From Latrodectus hesperus (taxonomy: Eukaryota; Arthropoda; Arachnida; Araneae; Theridiidae): a DNA stretch of 64,000 nucleotides. Numbering within the stretch: the first letter of the stretch is position 1; every line of letters begins with the position of its first letter. The position numbers were made by a program, and so were the translations under genes. This document shows, in pieces, positions 52,601-61,700 of this stretch. A model generated the notes under the pieces. The model saw only the letters and a program-made list of their open reading frames with translations, made no database searches and was not told where the DNA came from. The stretch is from contig CM075855.1 in the NCBI GenBank assembly GCA_037975125.1, positions 86,359,706-86,423,705 of the forward strand, read 5' to 3'.

Positions 52601-55600
52601 AATATAGATATCTGCAGTTGTAAAATACTTTTTGTAAAAGGAAAATTTGATACTTACGTTCTATTCTCAACATCATTTCAGACCTAGCATTTTCCCCAAA
52701 CCCGTTGTCGAACTCACAAGTGTATCTGCCCCTATCACCAGGTGTCAGGCCATTGTCTCTGCGACTCGGACCAGTAAATGAGAGTGTACTCTGTACTGTG
52801 AAGGCGTTATTATCTTCCACAGTATCAGTAGTTGAAATATGAAATAAACCACTGTCTTCAGAAATCTCTTGCCCATTCTGCAACCATCTTACCCTCGGCT
52901 TGGGTTTACCCCTAGCTCTGCAAGTTATGCTGTAATCCCGCTCTTTATCCTTTTTAATAGTTTGAGGTCTCAGAGGAATGAGGATCGCAGCAGGCTCTGA
53001 AATAATACGAAGCAACAGCCTATTTATTCATATTTCAAGAGGACCCAGAAACAATTTATATACATATTGATAGTTTCTTAAATATTAATTTTTATATTCA
53101 TATTTATCATTTTAAAATATACTTGTTAAGAGTAAAAATTTGGAAACTTTAATTGAATTTGATAACATAATTAACTGTAATTTTCCAAACAGAATCATTA
53201 CATTTTATATAGTAAATATAAATAACTATAAATCATGAAACATATACTTCATATTTAACTCAGCGAAACCATCCATTTATATTTCAAGAGGGCAATCATA
53301 TTTTTTATATTTATATAGAAGTATTTTATTTTTCACAACCTCATTAATTCATTATTTTTTTAATAAATTTAGGTTCGGTGTAGAATCGGGTACCACTTTG
53401 TTTATCGATACATTTCGGCGATAAACTTTAATTTCTGGTAATCTTGGAAACCCTATCTTTATATAGCGGCCATCTTGTTAGTCACATCTCGGCACCTATC
53501 TTGGCGTCAAAAAAATCACCAAAGAATTAAGATGTACCCGATTGTAAACTTTTACCATAAATTTATTTAAAATAAATGTTTGAAAATAATTATTTACATT
53601 TTTTCAAATTGACATAATAGCATGTAAGTAATTATAAATTATTAAATTTGTATTTTAAATACTCGCTTAATTTTTTAAAAAATTAAAATTTTAGCATACC
53701 ATGTACAGTCAGATACACAGATGCTGATCCTCCCCTGCCTAAGCTGTTGAAGGGCTGGCAAAAGTACCTCCCTTCATGACTCATGTGTGCCGAGATTAAA
53801 GTATAATTTGACTTCTGAGTAAGATCTTCTTTCTGCTGGCCTTCCTTCCACCACCTGTACTCTGGTACTGGCCATCCTAAGGGATGGGCTGTACATGACA
53901 GGGTAAATGGACGTCCAGCAATAGCAACTGGTTGAACAGGTAGAATTTCAGCTAGTCCTGGTTTATCTGTATAGAATAAAGGAAAAATTAATTCATGAAT
54001 GTTTTAATCCCAAAAATAAAAATAAACACCTCATATCTATGAAGATAGGGGCATAAAAATTCATTTTAAAAACTAATAAGATTAATCAAGAAATAAAATA
54101 AAGTATTTTAATAAAATAGCGTACACATGGATAATACTTTATGTTATATCTCGGTAATAAAAATGCCTTATTAATTTTTCATCCATTAATCATTAGTTAA
54201 ATAATAATTAGCAATTAAATATTTAAATTAACATTTATGTAGAAAATTGTTTAAGAATTCAATTAAAATGATGTACATGAGTGCAGAGCTACAGCGACGA
54301 GAGGTGGGCGTTTTAGCTTCTATTTGTAATTAAAGTAAATAATGAAAATTAAAGTGAATATACGAAGTGAAGTGGGAGAAATCACTCAAGAAAAATTTCC
54401 TTCACATCTCTAAAAATAAATAATGTCTTTATGAATTGATAATTATAAATTTTTATAACTCCACATTTTATTCAAGTAATTTTAAACTGGAAAGTTGAAA
54501 ATTCAAAATTATTTTTTAAGATATGAATTGAAATGAAAAATCACACAAGAAAAAAATTCCTGTGCACTCCTAGAAAATAGTAATAGCTTTAAAAATAGAT
54601 AAATATGCATTTTTGAAAATCCCTATTTGATTCAAGAGATTTGTGAAAATAAACAATGAAATTAATTTTGGAGATATGAATTGAAGTCATCCCCCAAAAA
54701 ATGCCTGCCTATGTTTCAGGAAATTAGTAATGTCTCATATGATCGGAAAGAATAATTTTTTGAACCACATAGATTTTCAAAATGTCAGTTTCAACGAACT
54801 TTGAGAAGTCTTACAGCAGTTATTCATTATTTAATCACTCTTACTTACGTTTGATTCGAACTGTTACAGTTCCATTCCCGGTAGCTTCAGTTTGAATGTT
54901 GGATCCAGACGGTCTAAATGAAGTAGTTGCTTGACAAATGTACCGACCCCCGTCGTCTACAGTGATCTTGTCTATTCTCAGAGTATCCCCTGTCTGCCTA
55001 AAGTAAGGGTCCCCTTCCTTTAACCACTGAATCGAATGCGGGGGTGGCTTGGACAGAACTTCGCACTTCACAATGAGTGGATCTCCGGCGGCAACCTCTT
55101 GGTAAGTAGGAAGTCTGACTTGAGGGCCATCTAGGAATACAAGTTTATATCAATACAGAGTACATACATTTCGATAACTTAAACTGATTTCATAATTGAC
55201 AAGGCTGTTATTGAGAATGATTTATAGCACTTCATCATGTATATAAATAAATATAATCTATGTAAATAAATTATTTTATCACTTTCAATAATTAATCAAA
55301 ATGGAGGACTTCACAATAACACACACAGATATAGTTCACAAGCTTTTCACTTATAAGGAAAATCTCATAGTTATAATTGTTTTTGAGACGAATAATATGT
55401 TTCTGATTCTTGTGGAGTTCTTCATTCATAAATTATTTAATGAAAGAATTCATTATATGAATCACTCAGTGTGAAAGGTTTAATTATTTTAAATCAGATG
55501 ACGTTCCGAAATTTTAAAATCACTCTATAGCTAACATTACATTAAATATTTAAATCAAATTAAAACTGTATATTATTGGTAATGTAAGTGTTGGTCAAGG

Positions 55601-58600
55601 ATTGACAAAAAAGTTTTATATATCTATTCATTTTACTTATTTTTAGGTATGAAATTATTTATGTTCGTACCATAAGGTATAGAAATTTTCTTATGTACAA
55701 CACATAATGTATGCCATATAAAAATACATGTACTTACACACGAATGATTTTACATTTATTGTATCGAAAATAGGGAGAGTATAAGAGATAGGGAGAGTAT
55801 TATTCAGAACATAAATTTACTAATTATTAATCCAGTTGCTTCAAAAACGGAAATAATGGAAATAATAAAAACGGTTAGCAAATCGGAAAATGTAATGATT
55901 AGAGTAATTAACATTAATTTTTTCTATATTTCAACAATTATTTACACTAGAATTAATAAAGCTAGCAATTGTCAATTTTACTATAATAGGTAAATTTTAT
56001 TTATCACTAATAAAATTGGCATTTTTATAAGAGTTGCATTTCAATAATAATAGAATTTATTTCATAAGTTTAACCATGTTTAGCACCACATAACAATTAA
56101 AACAAATGAATTTAAAATTTTCTGAAAAAAAAAAAAAAGGTAGTTCTAAGTTAGTATGAAAAGTAGTTATCAAGACTTCTCTGAGTCAACTTAACAGGTG
56201 ACTAATTGTTTTTCGCAATAAGTTAGTAATGTTCACTACATGCATGACAATCTTTCAACTAACTAAATAAAATAAACATTATTTAATTTTATAAAGAACT
56301 GATAGTTCTTTATAAGTGTGAATAGTGTTTGTTAATTTCTCTTGAATAATAGTTCATACAACTGATAGTTTTAAATGAAATTTACTGTGTGTGTGGTTTT
56401 ACCAACATTTTTTATTAAGTTTAACCATATTTACTTCACACATAATCAAAAAACTTTTTTTAAAATTAGCTAATTTGAAAACATTGTTAATATTTACATA
56501 TAACTGGTAGTTTAAAATAAAATGTAGTGGTGACTAACAGTTTTTCAGTAAGGTAACCAACCATATTAAACACTCAAAAGATAATGAACAAACCAAATGA
56601 AATTTGCATTTATTAAACTTTTTTAATTTGAAAATGTTATCCATGATACAAAAAATTAATAATTCTTGGTTTCCTTGAATGATAATTAAATGATTTTAAG
56701 TTAGCTTGAATGATTTTAAAACTGTTAGTTACCAGTAAGTGAAATTGACTGTTAACTAACAGATTTAAACTAAGAGTAATCGTATTAAGCACTCACGAGA
56801 TATTCAACAAACCAAATGAAATTTGTTTATTTAAACTATTAAGCTTGCAAACAGTACTTATACTCACAAAGAACTGACAGTTCCAAGTTGGCTTGAGTAG
56901 GTTCCCCGATGCCATTCTCCGCTATGCAACTGTAGATGCCGCTGTCCTCAGGGGTCACTAATCTGATGGTGTGGTTGAGCATGTTGGACAGCAGTTTCCC
57001 GTTCTTCACCCACCTCACGGACCGCACAGGGGGTGATGCGATCACGTTGCACATCAAGTGGGCGTCCGTATTTTCTAGGACATTCAATGGGTTTGAAGGC
57101 CCTACAGTGATTCTTGGCGAATCTAAAAAAATACATACATTGTTCGATATTTCTATCATAAAGAAAAGAATTTCATTAAAAATTCATAAGAATTTTCAAG
57201 TAAATAAATAAATAAAATTAACAAGAGCAATTTATAAATTTGGTGGCATAATTTATAACTTCCATATTTGATGAACAGTTAAAATTCTTAGTCTGTAAAA
57301 CAGATTGTGTAGATTGAAAATCTCATAGATTAAGTTTGAATTTTTATGTTAATATGATGATATACAAAAGAGATTTTGTAGAAAAAGAGTTGTCTTTAAA
57401 ATAAGAATTTATCAATAAATTACTCTTAATTATAGATTAATAAAACTATTGTTATGAATTTACAAAATTAGAAATTTATTAAAATTCAATCTTCAAAAAA
57501 TGTGCACTAGAACACAGTATTGTCAATCTTTCAAAAATCAATTGTTATATCTAATACTTGGTGTTTAATGATTTCTTTTAAACTTATATTTCATACTTTC
57601 CTACCATTTCACAAAAATCTACATTTTACACCACTGCAATAAGGGGTCTTCTGTATAATATATTATTTTATAATATTCTTAGTATCACTAATAATTTTCA
57701 ATATATTTAAAAAAATCGTATTTCACAAAAATAGAAATTTGTCACTTTTCCCTCATAAGGAGTTAATATCGTCGCCATTAATCATGGGGCCATCACAGCA
57801 AGCAGAAGAAAATTCAATAAATAAAGGGAAACAAAGAGGTGATCTCATGTGATTTATGGGATAAGAGTTGTTTTAATCTCTATTAACAATAGCACAAGTT
57901 TGTACATGATTAAAGATCCATCATCTTAACATACACTCTCATTAAATGCAAATTACACAGCGTATTCAAAAAATGAAGAAAGGTGCTGAGTTAGTTCACA
58001 AAATCATGGCAGCAGAAACACTTTAAAAGAAAATACACTAGAATAGATAAAGTAGTTAAATTCTTTTATTAATTTTTAAAATCAATTCTTTTGTTTTTTT
58101 TTCCACTAAAAATCATTTTATCAGAAGAACATTTAAAAAAAAATGTAATTGATTTTTAACTAATTAGTTTGCTCAAGGAATGTAATTAAAGGGCTATGAT
58201 TGTTAATATGATGGTTACAATTTGACACTTATTGACAAGAATAGTTGATAATGTATTCCTTCTAACTAATCAGAATTTCTGAACCAAATTACTAGAGAAA
58301 TGGACATCTATAGATTCATCATATTCTTAGCAATTTTTATTCTTTTCTTCCCAAATGAAAAATACTGGAGTTCTTAATCTTAAAAGTGCCAGAAAAGTAA
58401 ACTTGTTCTAAAAATATCAGTGAAACAAAATCCGCGTCTGGAATGTGAATTTTACTTACAGTGAACTCTCAAGCTGACACTTGTTTCCAGTTTCTGGTCT
58501 TCCCTCAAAGCTCTGTTCCAGACTACACAGCGGTAGATAGAATCGTCGTCCTCTAGCCTGGGATTGATGGTCAAAACGCTGGACGTTGGCCTCTCTCTTG

Positions 58601-58759
58601 AGCCACCCTTTTGTACCATACCTTGAAGAAGGACTCCATCCCTGTACCAACGGATAGTAGGGTCAGGACTACCTCCCTCGCTGGAGCAAGTCAGGGCAGT
58701 CGATTCACCTTCTCTGGCAATTGGTTTCGGTGGAGTAATTCTGGGTTCTCCTGGGGCAA
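33558..58759 (-). CDS. ed: echinoid orthologue, sixteen exons, 5' end outside window
   Basis: Type I transmembrane adhesion receptor of the immunoglobulin family. In Drosophila, Echinoid acts at adherens junctions by homophilic binding and pairing with Friend of echinoid, modulates EGFR and Hippo signalling, and binds Canoe/Bazooka PDZ domains through its terminal EIIV. Here the minus strand gives six Ig domains, an FN3 domain split over two exons, a second divergent FN3-type region, one membrane helix and about 190 cytoplasmic residues ending RRVIREIIV. Together the sixteen exons encode 1005 residues and a stop with no frame break. Splice sites join cleanly in phase throughout. Fly Ed has seven Ig domains, so the first Ig and the signal peptide are expected beyond 64 kb. 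The alternative, the paralogue fred, cannot be excluded. Confidence 0.93.
33905..34130 (-). mobile_element. tRNA-derived SINE of a second family
   Basis: From 34130 on the minus strand: TGTCCTGATTGGTTAGGGCG (A box) and GATCGAATCCCGAC (B box), then an unrelated body. Different from the 11.4-kb family. It lies in the last ed intron. Confidence 0.6.
34131..35647. other. Last ed intron between SINE and element B
   Basis: AT-rich; two similar stretches at about 35270-35440 and 35450-35640 (CATGAAATAGAAATCAATAC and CATGACATAGAAATTAAAAC) form a decayed direct repeat of about 190 bp. No gene. Confidence 0.5.
35652..36258 (-). repeat. 3' LTR of element B
   Basis: 607 bp; carries its own AATAAA, which, being in the ed sense direction, could end ed transcripts. 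Confidence 0.94.
36451..37719 (-). pseudogene. pol: Element B integrase, out of frame with pol
   Basis: Integrase with zinc site (ELHSSSTGGHFG ... CQSCDDC) and catalytic D (ALDILGPL), D (HSDQGTNF), E (MVERFNR), then the KVWLWNP-type C-terminal domain ending RLAPYRNVE. Almost identical to the integrase of element A. All active residues are intact, but translation from pol cannot reach it because of a one-base loss at 37720-37723. Confidence 0.92.
37704..40055 (-). CDS. pol: Element B pol: protease, reverse transcriptase, RNase H
   Basis: Entered by -1 frameshifting from gag at GGGAAAC (40049-40055). After a degenerate second knuckle (LICGHLAGRRC) comes retropepsin (MIIDTGANVTIIR). RT follows with FCVDYRRLN, STLDLKSGYWQV, FGLCNAPATFER and the catalytic YLDD. 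RNase H has LDTDASNENIG, TRKELLAIVKAI and LRTDHASL, up to HGNADALSRKPC. The frame closes at 37704 because one base is missing in a T run (plus strand 37720-37723); element A has five A where B has four. Otherwise intact over 780 codons. Confidence 0.92.
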   Translation of the reverse strand, partial: GKLICGHLAGRRCPESQKPHFKLFHISSVSGGDNGLFVMGHVNEVPCRMIIDTGANVTIIRTDLARKLGDKLIWTPPCITLQTVTGDKIKVHGKVNLNIAFGNAVYHHMAYVADINDEFILGLDFLKENHFKLDFKNNELHSCSEDIAIFKKKYSDIKTVHHITAKSETTLPPRTETIVCGALSEDNNFHYGLTEYPDSDNSVKGVLVASSLVDLSRNVIPVRVANLSNKVKLIKEGEVLATCTPVTCINRNCQATLSEPPDTLINELLQRAELDDKQRNAARNLLLEFGDLFSKKSDDVGRTKLTQHRINTGNHPPIKQHPRRLPFAKQEEVDNLLMEMQQNDIIEPSESPWASPIVLVRKKDGSTRFCVDYRRLNNITKKDSYPLPRIDDTLDALSGKQWFSTLDLKSGYWQVEIHPEDREKTAFTTGQGLWQFKVMPFGLCNAPATFERLMETVLRGLSYEACLVYLDDIIIVGRTFEDHLRNIRKVLEKLKMANLKLNPCKCNLFRREVSYLGHIISAEGVRTDPEKISAVKDWSRPKDVHQLRSFLGLCTYYRKFVKGFSSIARPLHKLTEVKQKFLWTDECEKAFKQLKEALTSSPVLAYPQPEKLFILDTDASNENIGAVLSQEIDDKEYVIAYWSKCLSKPERNYCTTRKELLAIVKAIEHFHHYLYGRKFLLRTDHASLTWLLNFKNPEGQVARWIQRLQEFDFEIRHRKGTLHGNADALSRKPCNESCRYCSRVEKNYQLINTSVRQVTVSPPSKPDPWSDEGLREAQKKTQI
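40046..41341 (-). CDS. gag: Element B gag
   Basis: 431 residues from ATG 41341 (MQRVTRKMDMDLMK). About ten seven-residue repeats (EEMKARQ or EEMKAGQ) form a long charged coiled coil. A second coiled coil (KVTSVETKVLEIEENVEEAL) follows, then a capsid-like region and a CCHC knuckle CWTCGAVGHVHRDC. Ends in QGN and TAA, the last two sense codons being part of the frameshift site. Antisense frames over the repeats are shadows. Confidence 0.92.
   Translation of the reverse strand: MQRVTRKMDMDLMKSLLEKLAEQMAEMKAGQEDMKTEMKAGQEEMKSRQEEMKARQEEMKARQEEMKAGQEEIKSEMMKEIKSGQEVMKAGQEEMKARQEEINAEMMKEIKSGQDELKKDIVSVKEEFSNIIQEKMNAMEDKVTSVETKVLEIEENVEEALDNINKEIESLKKQMSNRHEEPNVAFVPSLANIKLSTFDGKSSWQVYKTQFMMVAEANGWNPRAQAFHLAASLRGDAADILETLPEEQRHDFQALSSALELRFGDKCTKEYSRLQLKSRYQKAGESLQELAADIQRLSHLAFSDCPAETRQDLALHHFIDSVRDPEIQKTLRLADVKDIGSALVYAHKIEAAQQAARKDRHSIRAVSATDTDCNLRKQIEDLRRKVRSLEMSKGGRNMKIQCWTCGAVGHVHRDCPKQKEGGNDLPPQQGN
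40049..40055 (-). promoter_or_regulatory. -1 ribosomal frameshift heptamer
   Basis: G GGA AAC in the gag frame, directly followed by TAA. This fits the X XXY YYZ rule, and the -1 frame is open straight into protease. A downstream stem or pseudoknot is expected in the GC-rich CATCTCGCGGGGCGGAG stretch but I have not folded it. Confidence 0.8.
41372..41977 (-). repeat. 5' LTR of element B
   Basis: 606 bp; ends TGTTAC at its outer edge, next to target copy ATAC. The primer site (TGGTGTCAGAATCGGG) follows two bases inside. Confidence 0.94.
42084..42287 (-). CDS. ed: ed exon: cytoplasmic tail, tyrosine-rich
   Basis: MMYNPDPDTSPCSALDHSEP ... YQPYDSRLPNGYFYPEDYQP, several tyrosines in acidic context that could be phosphorylated. 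Donor GTAAGT. If the donor is not used, the frame runs only fourteen more residues to a stop near 42040. Confidence 0.92.
42706..42777. repeat. (TA)n microsatellite, ed intron
   Basis: About 72 bp of TA with one TG variant. Confidence 0.96.
44396..44565 (-). CDS. ed: ed exon: cytoplasmic tail
   Basis: PRPKAVTPPYFPDGVVNKG, then a Gly/Ser/Asn-rich stretch (GINGGMNGHISSSGHPNSG). Phase 2 in, phase 1 out; donor GTGAGA. Confidence 0.9.
44866..44924. repeat. (TA)n microsatellite, ed intron
   Basis: About 59 bp of TA. Confidence 0.96.
45782..45812 (-). CDS. ed: ed microexon of 31 nt, cytoplasmic
   Basis: Encodes KKDFEMETT after TTTTACAG and before GTAAGT. Enters in phase 1 and leaves in phase 2, so skipping it would shift the frame of the tail. 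Confidence 0.85.
46585..46673. repeat. (TA)n microsatellite, ed intron
   Basis: About 89 bp of TA. Confidence 0.96.
46990..47133 (-). CDS. ed: ed exon: transmembrane helix
   Basis: Short juxtamembrane EEDQNPKESRASISTE, then LIIVVIVAGVGFLMLIVL, then SICCCWKKR. The basic stop-transfer and the cysteines (possible palmitoylation) place the C-terminal side in the cytoplasm. Confidence 0.92.
48001..48184 (-). CDS. ed: ed exon: FN3-type region 2, membrane-proximal
   Basis: IEARPVGTEMWVLQTVIQVI ... VKLCLESNDSWCGDAK. Two Cys probably pair. Weak FN3 pattern. Donor GTTTGT. Confidence 0.88.
49030..49121 (-). CDS. ed: ed exon: start of FN3-type region 2, GC donor
   Basis: MPRPTEAQYDRDTGYLTFHV, then EHSSLKLLAK. 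It ends AAAG|GCAAGT, a GC donor with otherwise perfect consensus. Using it makes the join to the next exon phase 0, which fits exactly. Confidence 0.85.
50135..50146 (-). CDS. ed: ed microexon of 12 nt
   Basis: Reads TGAATTTAAGAG between TTTTTTGCAG and GTAAGC. It adds four residues (VNLR, sharing codons with its neighbours) between the two FN3 regions. Both flanking introns are phase 1, so skipping it keeps frame. Confidence 0.75.
51071..51166 (-). CDS. ed: ed exon: second half of FN3 domain 1
   Basis: LSANTEYHFKVLAVNPRGYS carries the FN3 tyrosine-corner pattern, followed by PYSEELSVTTK. 96 nt, phase 1 on both sides. Confidence 0.92.
51249..51434 (-). CDS. ed: ed exon: first half of FN3 domain 1
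   Basis: GPPERPTHLELIEVSSDKV then LRWQEGFNGG, the A-C strands of an FN3 domain with its Trp. A disulphide-like pair occurs in ESCRSQNLCQ. The domain continues in the next exon. Confidence 0.92.
52240..52536 (-). CDS. ed: ed exon: last Ig domain
   Basis: SPVVRHTYNRVAFDVGE, Ig Cys in VLQCKMQAYP, Trp in FEWVSRG, Cys in GEYTCRASNQVG. Donor GTGAAT. Directly precedes the FN3 exons. Confidence 0.93.
52658..52996 (-). CDS. ed: ed exon: Ig domain
   Basis: The longest Ig exon (339 nt). Ig Cys in YSITCRARG, Trp in RVRWLQNG, Cys in GRYTCEFDNGFG. An insert SFTGPSRRDNGLTPGDR lengthens the E-F region. Confidence 0.93.
53383..53544. mobile_element. Small MITE in an ed intron
   Basis: GAATCGGGTAC at the left is mirrored by GTACCCGATTG at the right; TA lies immediately outside both (53381-53382, 53545-53546). 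162 bp, GC-richer than its surroundings, no frame. TA duplication points to a Tc1/mariner-type driver. Confidence 0.7.
53700..53966 (-). CDS. ed: ed exon: Ig domain
   Basis: KPGLAEILPVQPVAIAGRP, Ig Cys in FTLSCTAHP, tandem Trp in YRWWKEG, Cys in GRYFCQPFNSLG. The donor is GTATGC, weaker than its neighbours. Part of the sequence is too short to appear as a long frame, but splice joins and Ig pattern are clear. Confidence 0.9.
54849..55130 (-). CDS. ed: ed exon: Ig domain
   Basis: Opens GPQVRLPTYQEVAAGD. Ig Cys in IVKCEVLSKP, Trp in SIQWLKEG, Cys in GGRYICQATTS. Carries a loop SGSNIQTEATGNG before the last strand. Phase 1 on both sides. Confidence 0.93.
56868..57122 (-). CDS. ed: ed exon: Ig domain
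   Basis: Opens SPRITVGPSNPLNVLEN. Ig Cys in HLMCNVIAS, Trp in SVRWVKNG, Cys in SGIYSCIAENG. Acceptor TTTTTTAG, donor GTGAGT, phase 1 on both sides. Confidence 0.93.
58460..58759 (-). CDS. ed: ed exon: Ig domain (probably Ig2)
   Basis: Acceptor TCATTTAG; donor GTAAGT; both phase 1. Ig marks: Cys in TALTCSSEGG, Trp in TIRWYRDG, Cys in DSIYRCVVWN. A linker APGEPRITPPKP opens it. An antisense shadow frame in the same place is not real. Confidence 0.92.
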
Positions 58760-61700
58760 CTAAATGAAGGAAAGAAAATTTATTAAAATATGAATCAACC
58801 ATCTCGATCTATCCACAACAAACAAAATTCAGAGGATAGAATAATTCACAATTTCCAAATATCAAAATATTCACCAACTCCTTAAGTGGAAATTTATTTG
58901 CAATTTTAAAAATAATAGTTTAATTGCTGTGTCACACTATAAATTTATCAATAGATGGCAGCACTATATTTTATAAGAAAAATTGCATGAAAAATTTACT
59001 GTGAGCAAAAACGCAATTTTAAACAAGTTTCGTTTCAGAAAACCCTATGAAAATTAATATATATATTATCCTATAATCCTATTAAAATTATATTCCTTGC
59101 ATTTATCTTTGCATTTAATTGGAAAAAATTGCTTCGTTAGTAATTTGCCAAAACCAAAGGATATTTTTCAAGAGGCTTTTTAAATATATGATTATTTTTC
59201 AGTAACACACAATATAACTATTATTTCCTGAATTACTATTCTTATTTACTATTTTTAATAAATAATTCACGATTTTGAATTTTATAAAAGTGACAGCTAA
59301 TTTATAGAAGATAATGATTTTAAGTACGAAGAAAATTCTTCAGTCAAAAATATAATTTAATATTTTATTTTTAATTTATGTAGACTAATTTAATGTAGTA
59401 ATAAGGAAACTAATATCAATAAAATATCAAAATAAATATAAAAAGTAAATTTCGTAATAATATATTTCCTTTAGTTTTGTTTTAAAGAATTAATAACATT
59501 CAAAAATATGATATAATTTAATGTTTAATTAAAGTATATTAAAATACATTATGATTGTTGTTAAGATTATGAATGAAAATTAACTGTGTTTAAGTTTTTA
59601 AAACTAAACATTTCCATTTTATCTTAGATAGTAATAATTAAATATAAGACATTACACGCAATTAATTTATTGTAGCCAAAATTCTGAAAATATGAATCAT
59701 CAAGTTTAATCTTAGAAGCTTAAAATTTATATTTATAGTTTTAAGTTTTAAAAATACTTTTTTAATTGAATTGCCCGTATTCCTCTTAACTAAATAGTTT
59801 GCTTGAGAAAACACACATAAAATGGTAGTTAACACAATGAAAAAAAAGAAACAACGACTTTCTGGTTATAAATTGTTCCATTATTTCTGGCCTATAAAAA
59901 GAAAAATACATCTCATTTCACCTTATTAATATTATTTTAAAAATAAATGATCATTACTAAAAGATAGGTCCATCATTGTACGACTAACGACTCGTACTCA
60001 TTTTTTACAGATATTTGAAGGGCACTTTCCCTAAATTAAAAGCTATTCCGAAGGTGAATTTTCCTCTGAGATCGTTAAAACCAAATAATGTCCCTTGACT
60101 TTCCCAGTTTCATATAGAAAATGATAGTTTATCGTTTCTTCGCCTTAATGTGAAATAAAATTACACCTCTATACACAAAGAATTTATTAAGTGTAACAAA
60201 ACGGCGATAAATAAAGTACACGAAATATAAATTTCGAACTCATTTAAAAATTGCTCACTGGACTAAAAGTTGAAATATTCGAAGCTTGGTTTAAAAAAAC
60301 TTTCAAATAACTAGTTTCTGACTTCATTTAATTATAATTTACTTTGTGGTATTTTTCAGTTTGAAAACTCATAACTTTTGCCAGGAAAGAAAAAATATTC
60401 TTTTGGGATGGATAATTTAGTATTGTTATTTATCTTTTCATAAATTAAACAGAAATATACTTTGCAAACTGAACACACATGATGGGGTCATTAAAGGTAT
60501 TTAAGTTCAACCAACATTCTTTAGCATATCCGCAAATCGTGACAAATTTTCGGAGGTAAAAGAAATATCGCATGTCATTGGACGATATCGTTGATTCGCT
60601 GACTGTGAAGTCATTAAATCCACACGAACGATACGATCATTACGAACACAAAAAGAAAAAGCTGTAACATATGTTTCAAAGGGTGAATCAGAGATTTCAA
60701 GTTTGCTCCTGAACACCTGATTCGAAATGAATCTTCCTACAGGAAGAATAGAATGAGCACTTGTAAAAAAAAGAACGTTAAAGAAAAACAGAAGCAATCA
60801 AAACCAGCTCTTAAACAGCAGTCTACGCCAACGTAATGATTACAGTTTTCAACCAATTGTTGTTCCGGCGCATGGCAGCAAAAGACAATGGACAAGAGAC
60901 AATGAACCCTCTTTGTAGCCCGCACAACAAGAACTAGAATTTGCATTTAACTATCAACAAAAAAAAATGGCTGAAGAAAAACTTTAGAAAATGCATAAGG
61001 CTTATAATCGCTGAGGAAGAGAGAGAAAGAAAAAAACATAGCAATTGGACCATACGTTGCATGACCTCTTGAACTGAAATCTGTGCAAATGGCGCCTTCT
61101 TTTTTTCTACCTCCCCCGAAGCTGAATTTAAGGTCAAAGAGCGTCGTAAAGAGGAATCAAAATTCTTCTGGACTTATTTTTTAGTCTTGACAGGTGCTTC
61201 TTCCAAACAATAGAAAATCGTCTTCTTACCTCAACCGCGTGCTGCGGATTAGTACTTTACATCATATGTCTTGTTCTTTCTTGAAACTTGTATAAAAGAG
61301 AGCTACTCATTCAAAAAGACTTTCTAATGTCGCGGAATTCCTTTTCTCCCTTGACATCGGGACACGGGTGATTTAAAAGCAAGATTGGCATTCTGACTGC
61401 GTTTAGGAGTAGGAAAGAAATTTGACTTTTCACCCCAAAGATAAAAGAGCCCAACTCTGGCCTCATGGCTTCAACTTCACGTTCTCGAGAACCGCACTCA
61501 CTTTCAAAGAATTTGGTAACGCAAGCGATAAATTAAAAGGAATTACAGATTACGGAGAACGGAATTCGTGCAAGAAGTAATTGTAAATTATTTGAGAAAT
61601 TTTAGTCGACTATTTTAAATGTCAGAATTCGAATGTTTAAGAAAATGATTCAATTAGCTTCTAATCAGAAAGCTATGTCATTTCAAATTTCATCCTCTCT

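Larger units (their letters stand above)
42288..58459. other. ed introns
   Basis: Twelve of the thirteen introns here that are longer than 450 bases are AT-rich with no gene. They hold three (TA)n arrays and one MITE, listed separately. Shadow frames inside them lack any domain. Confidence 0.6.
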
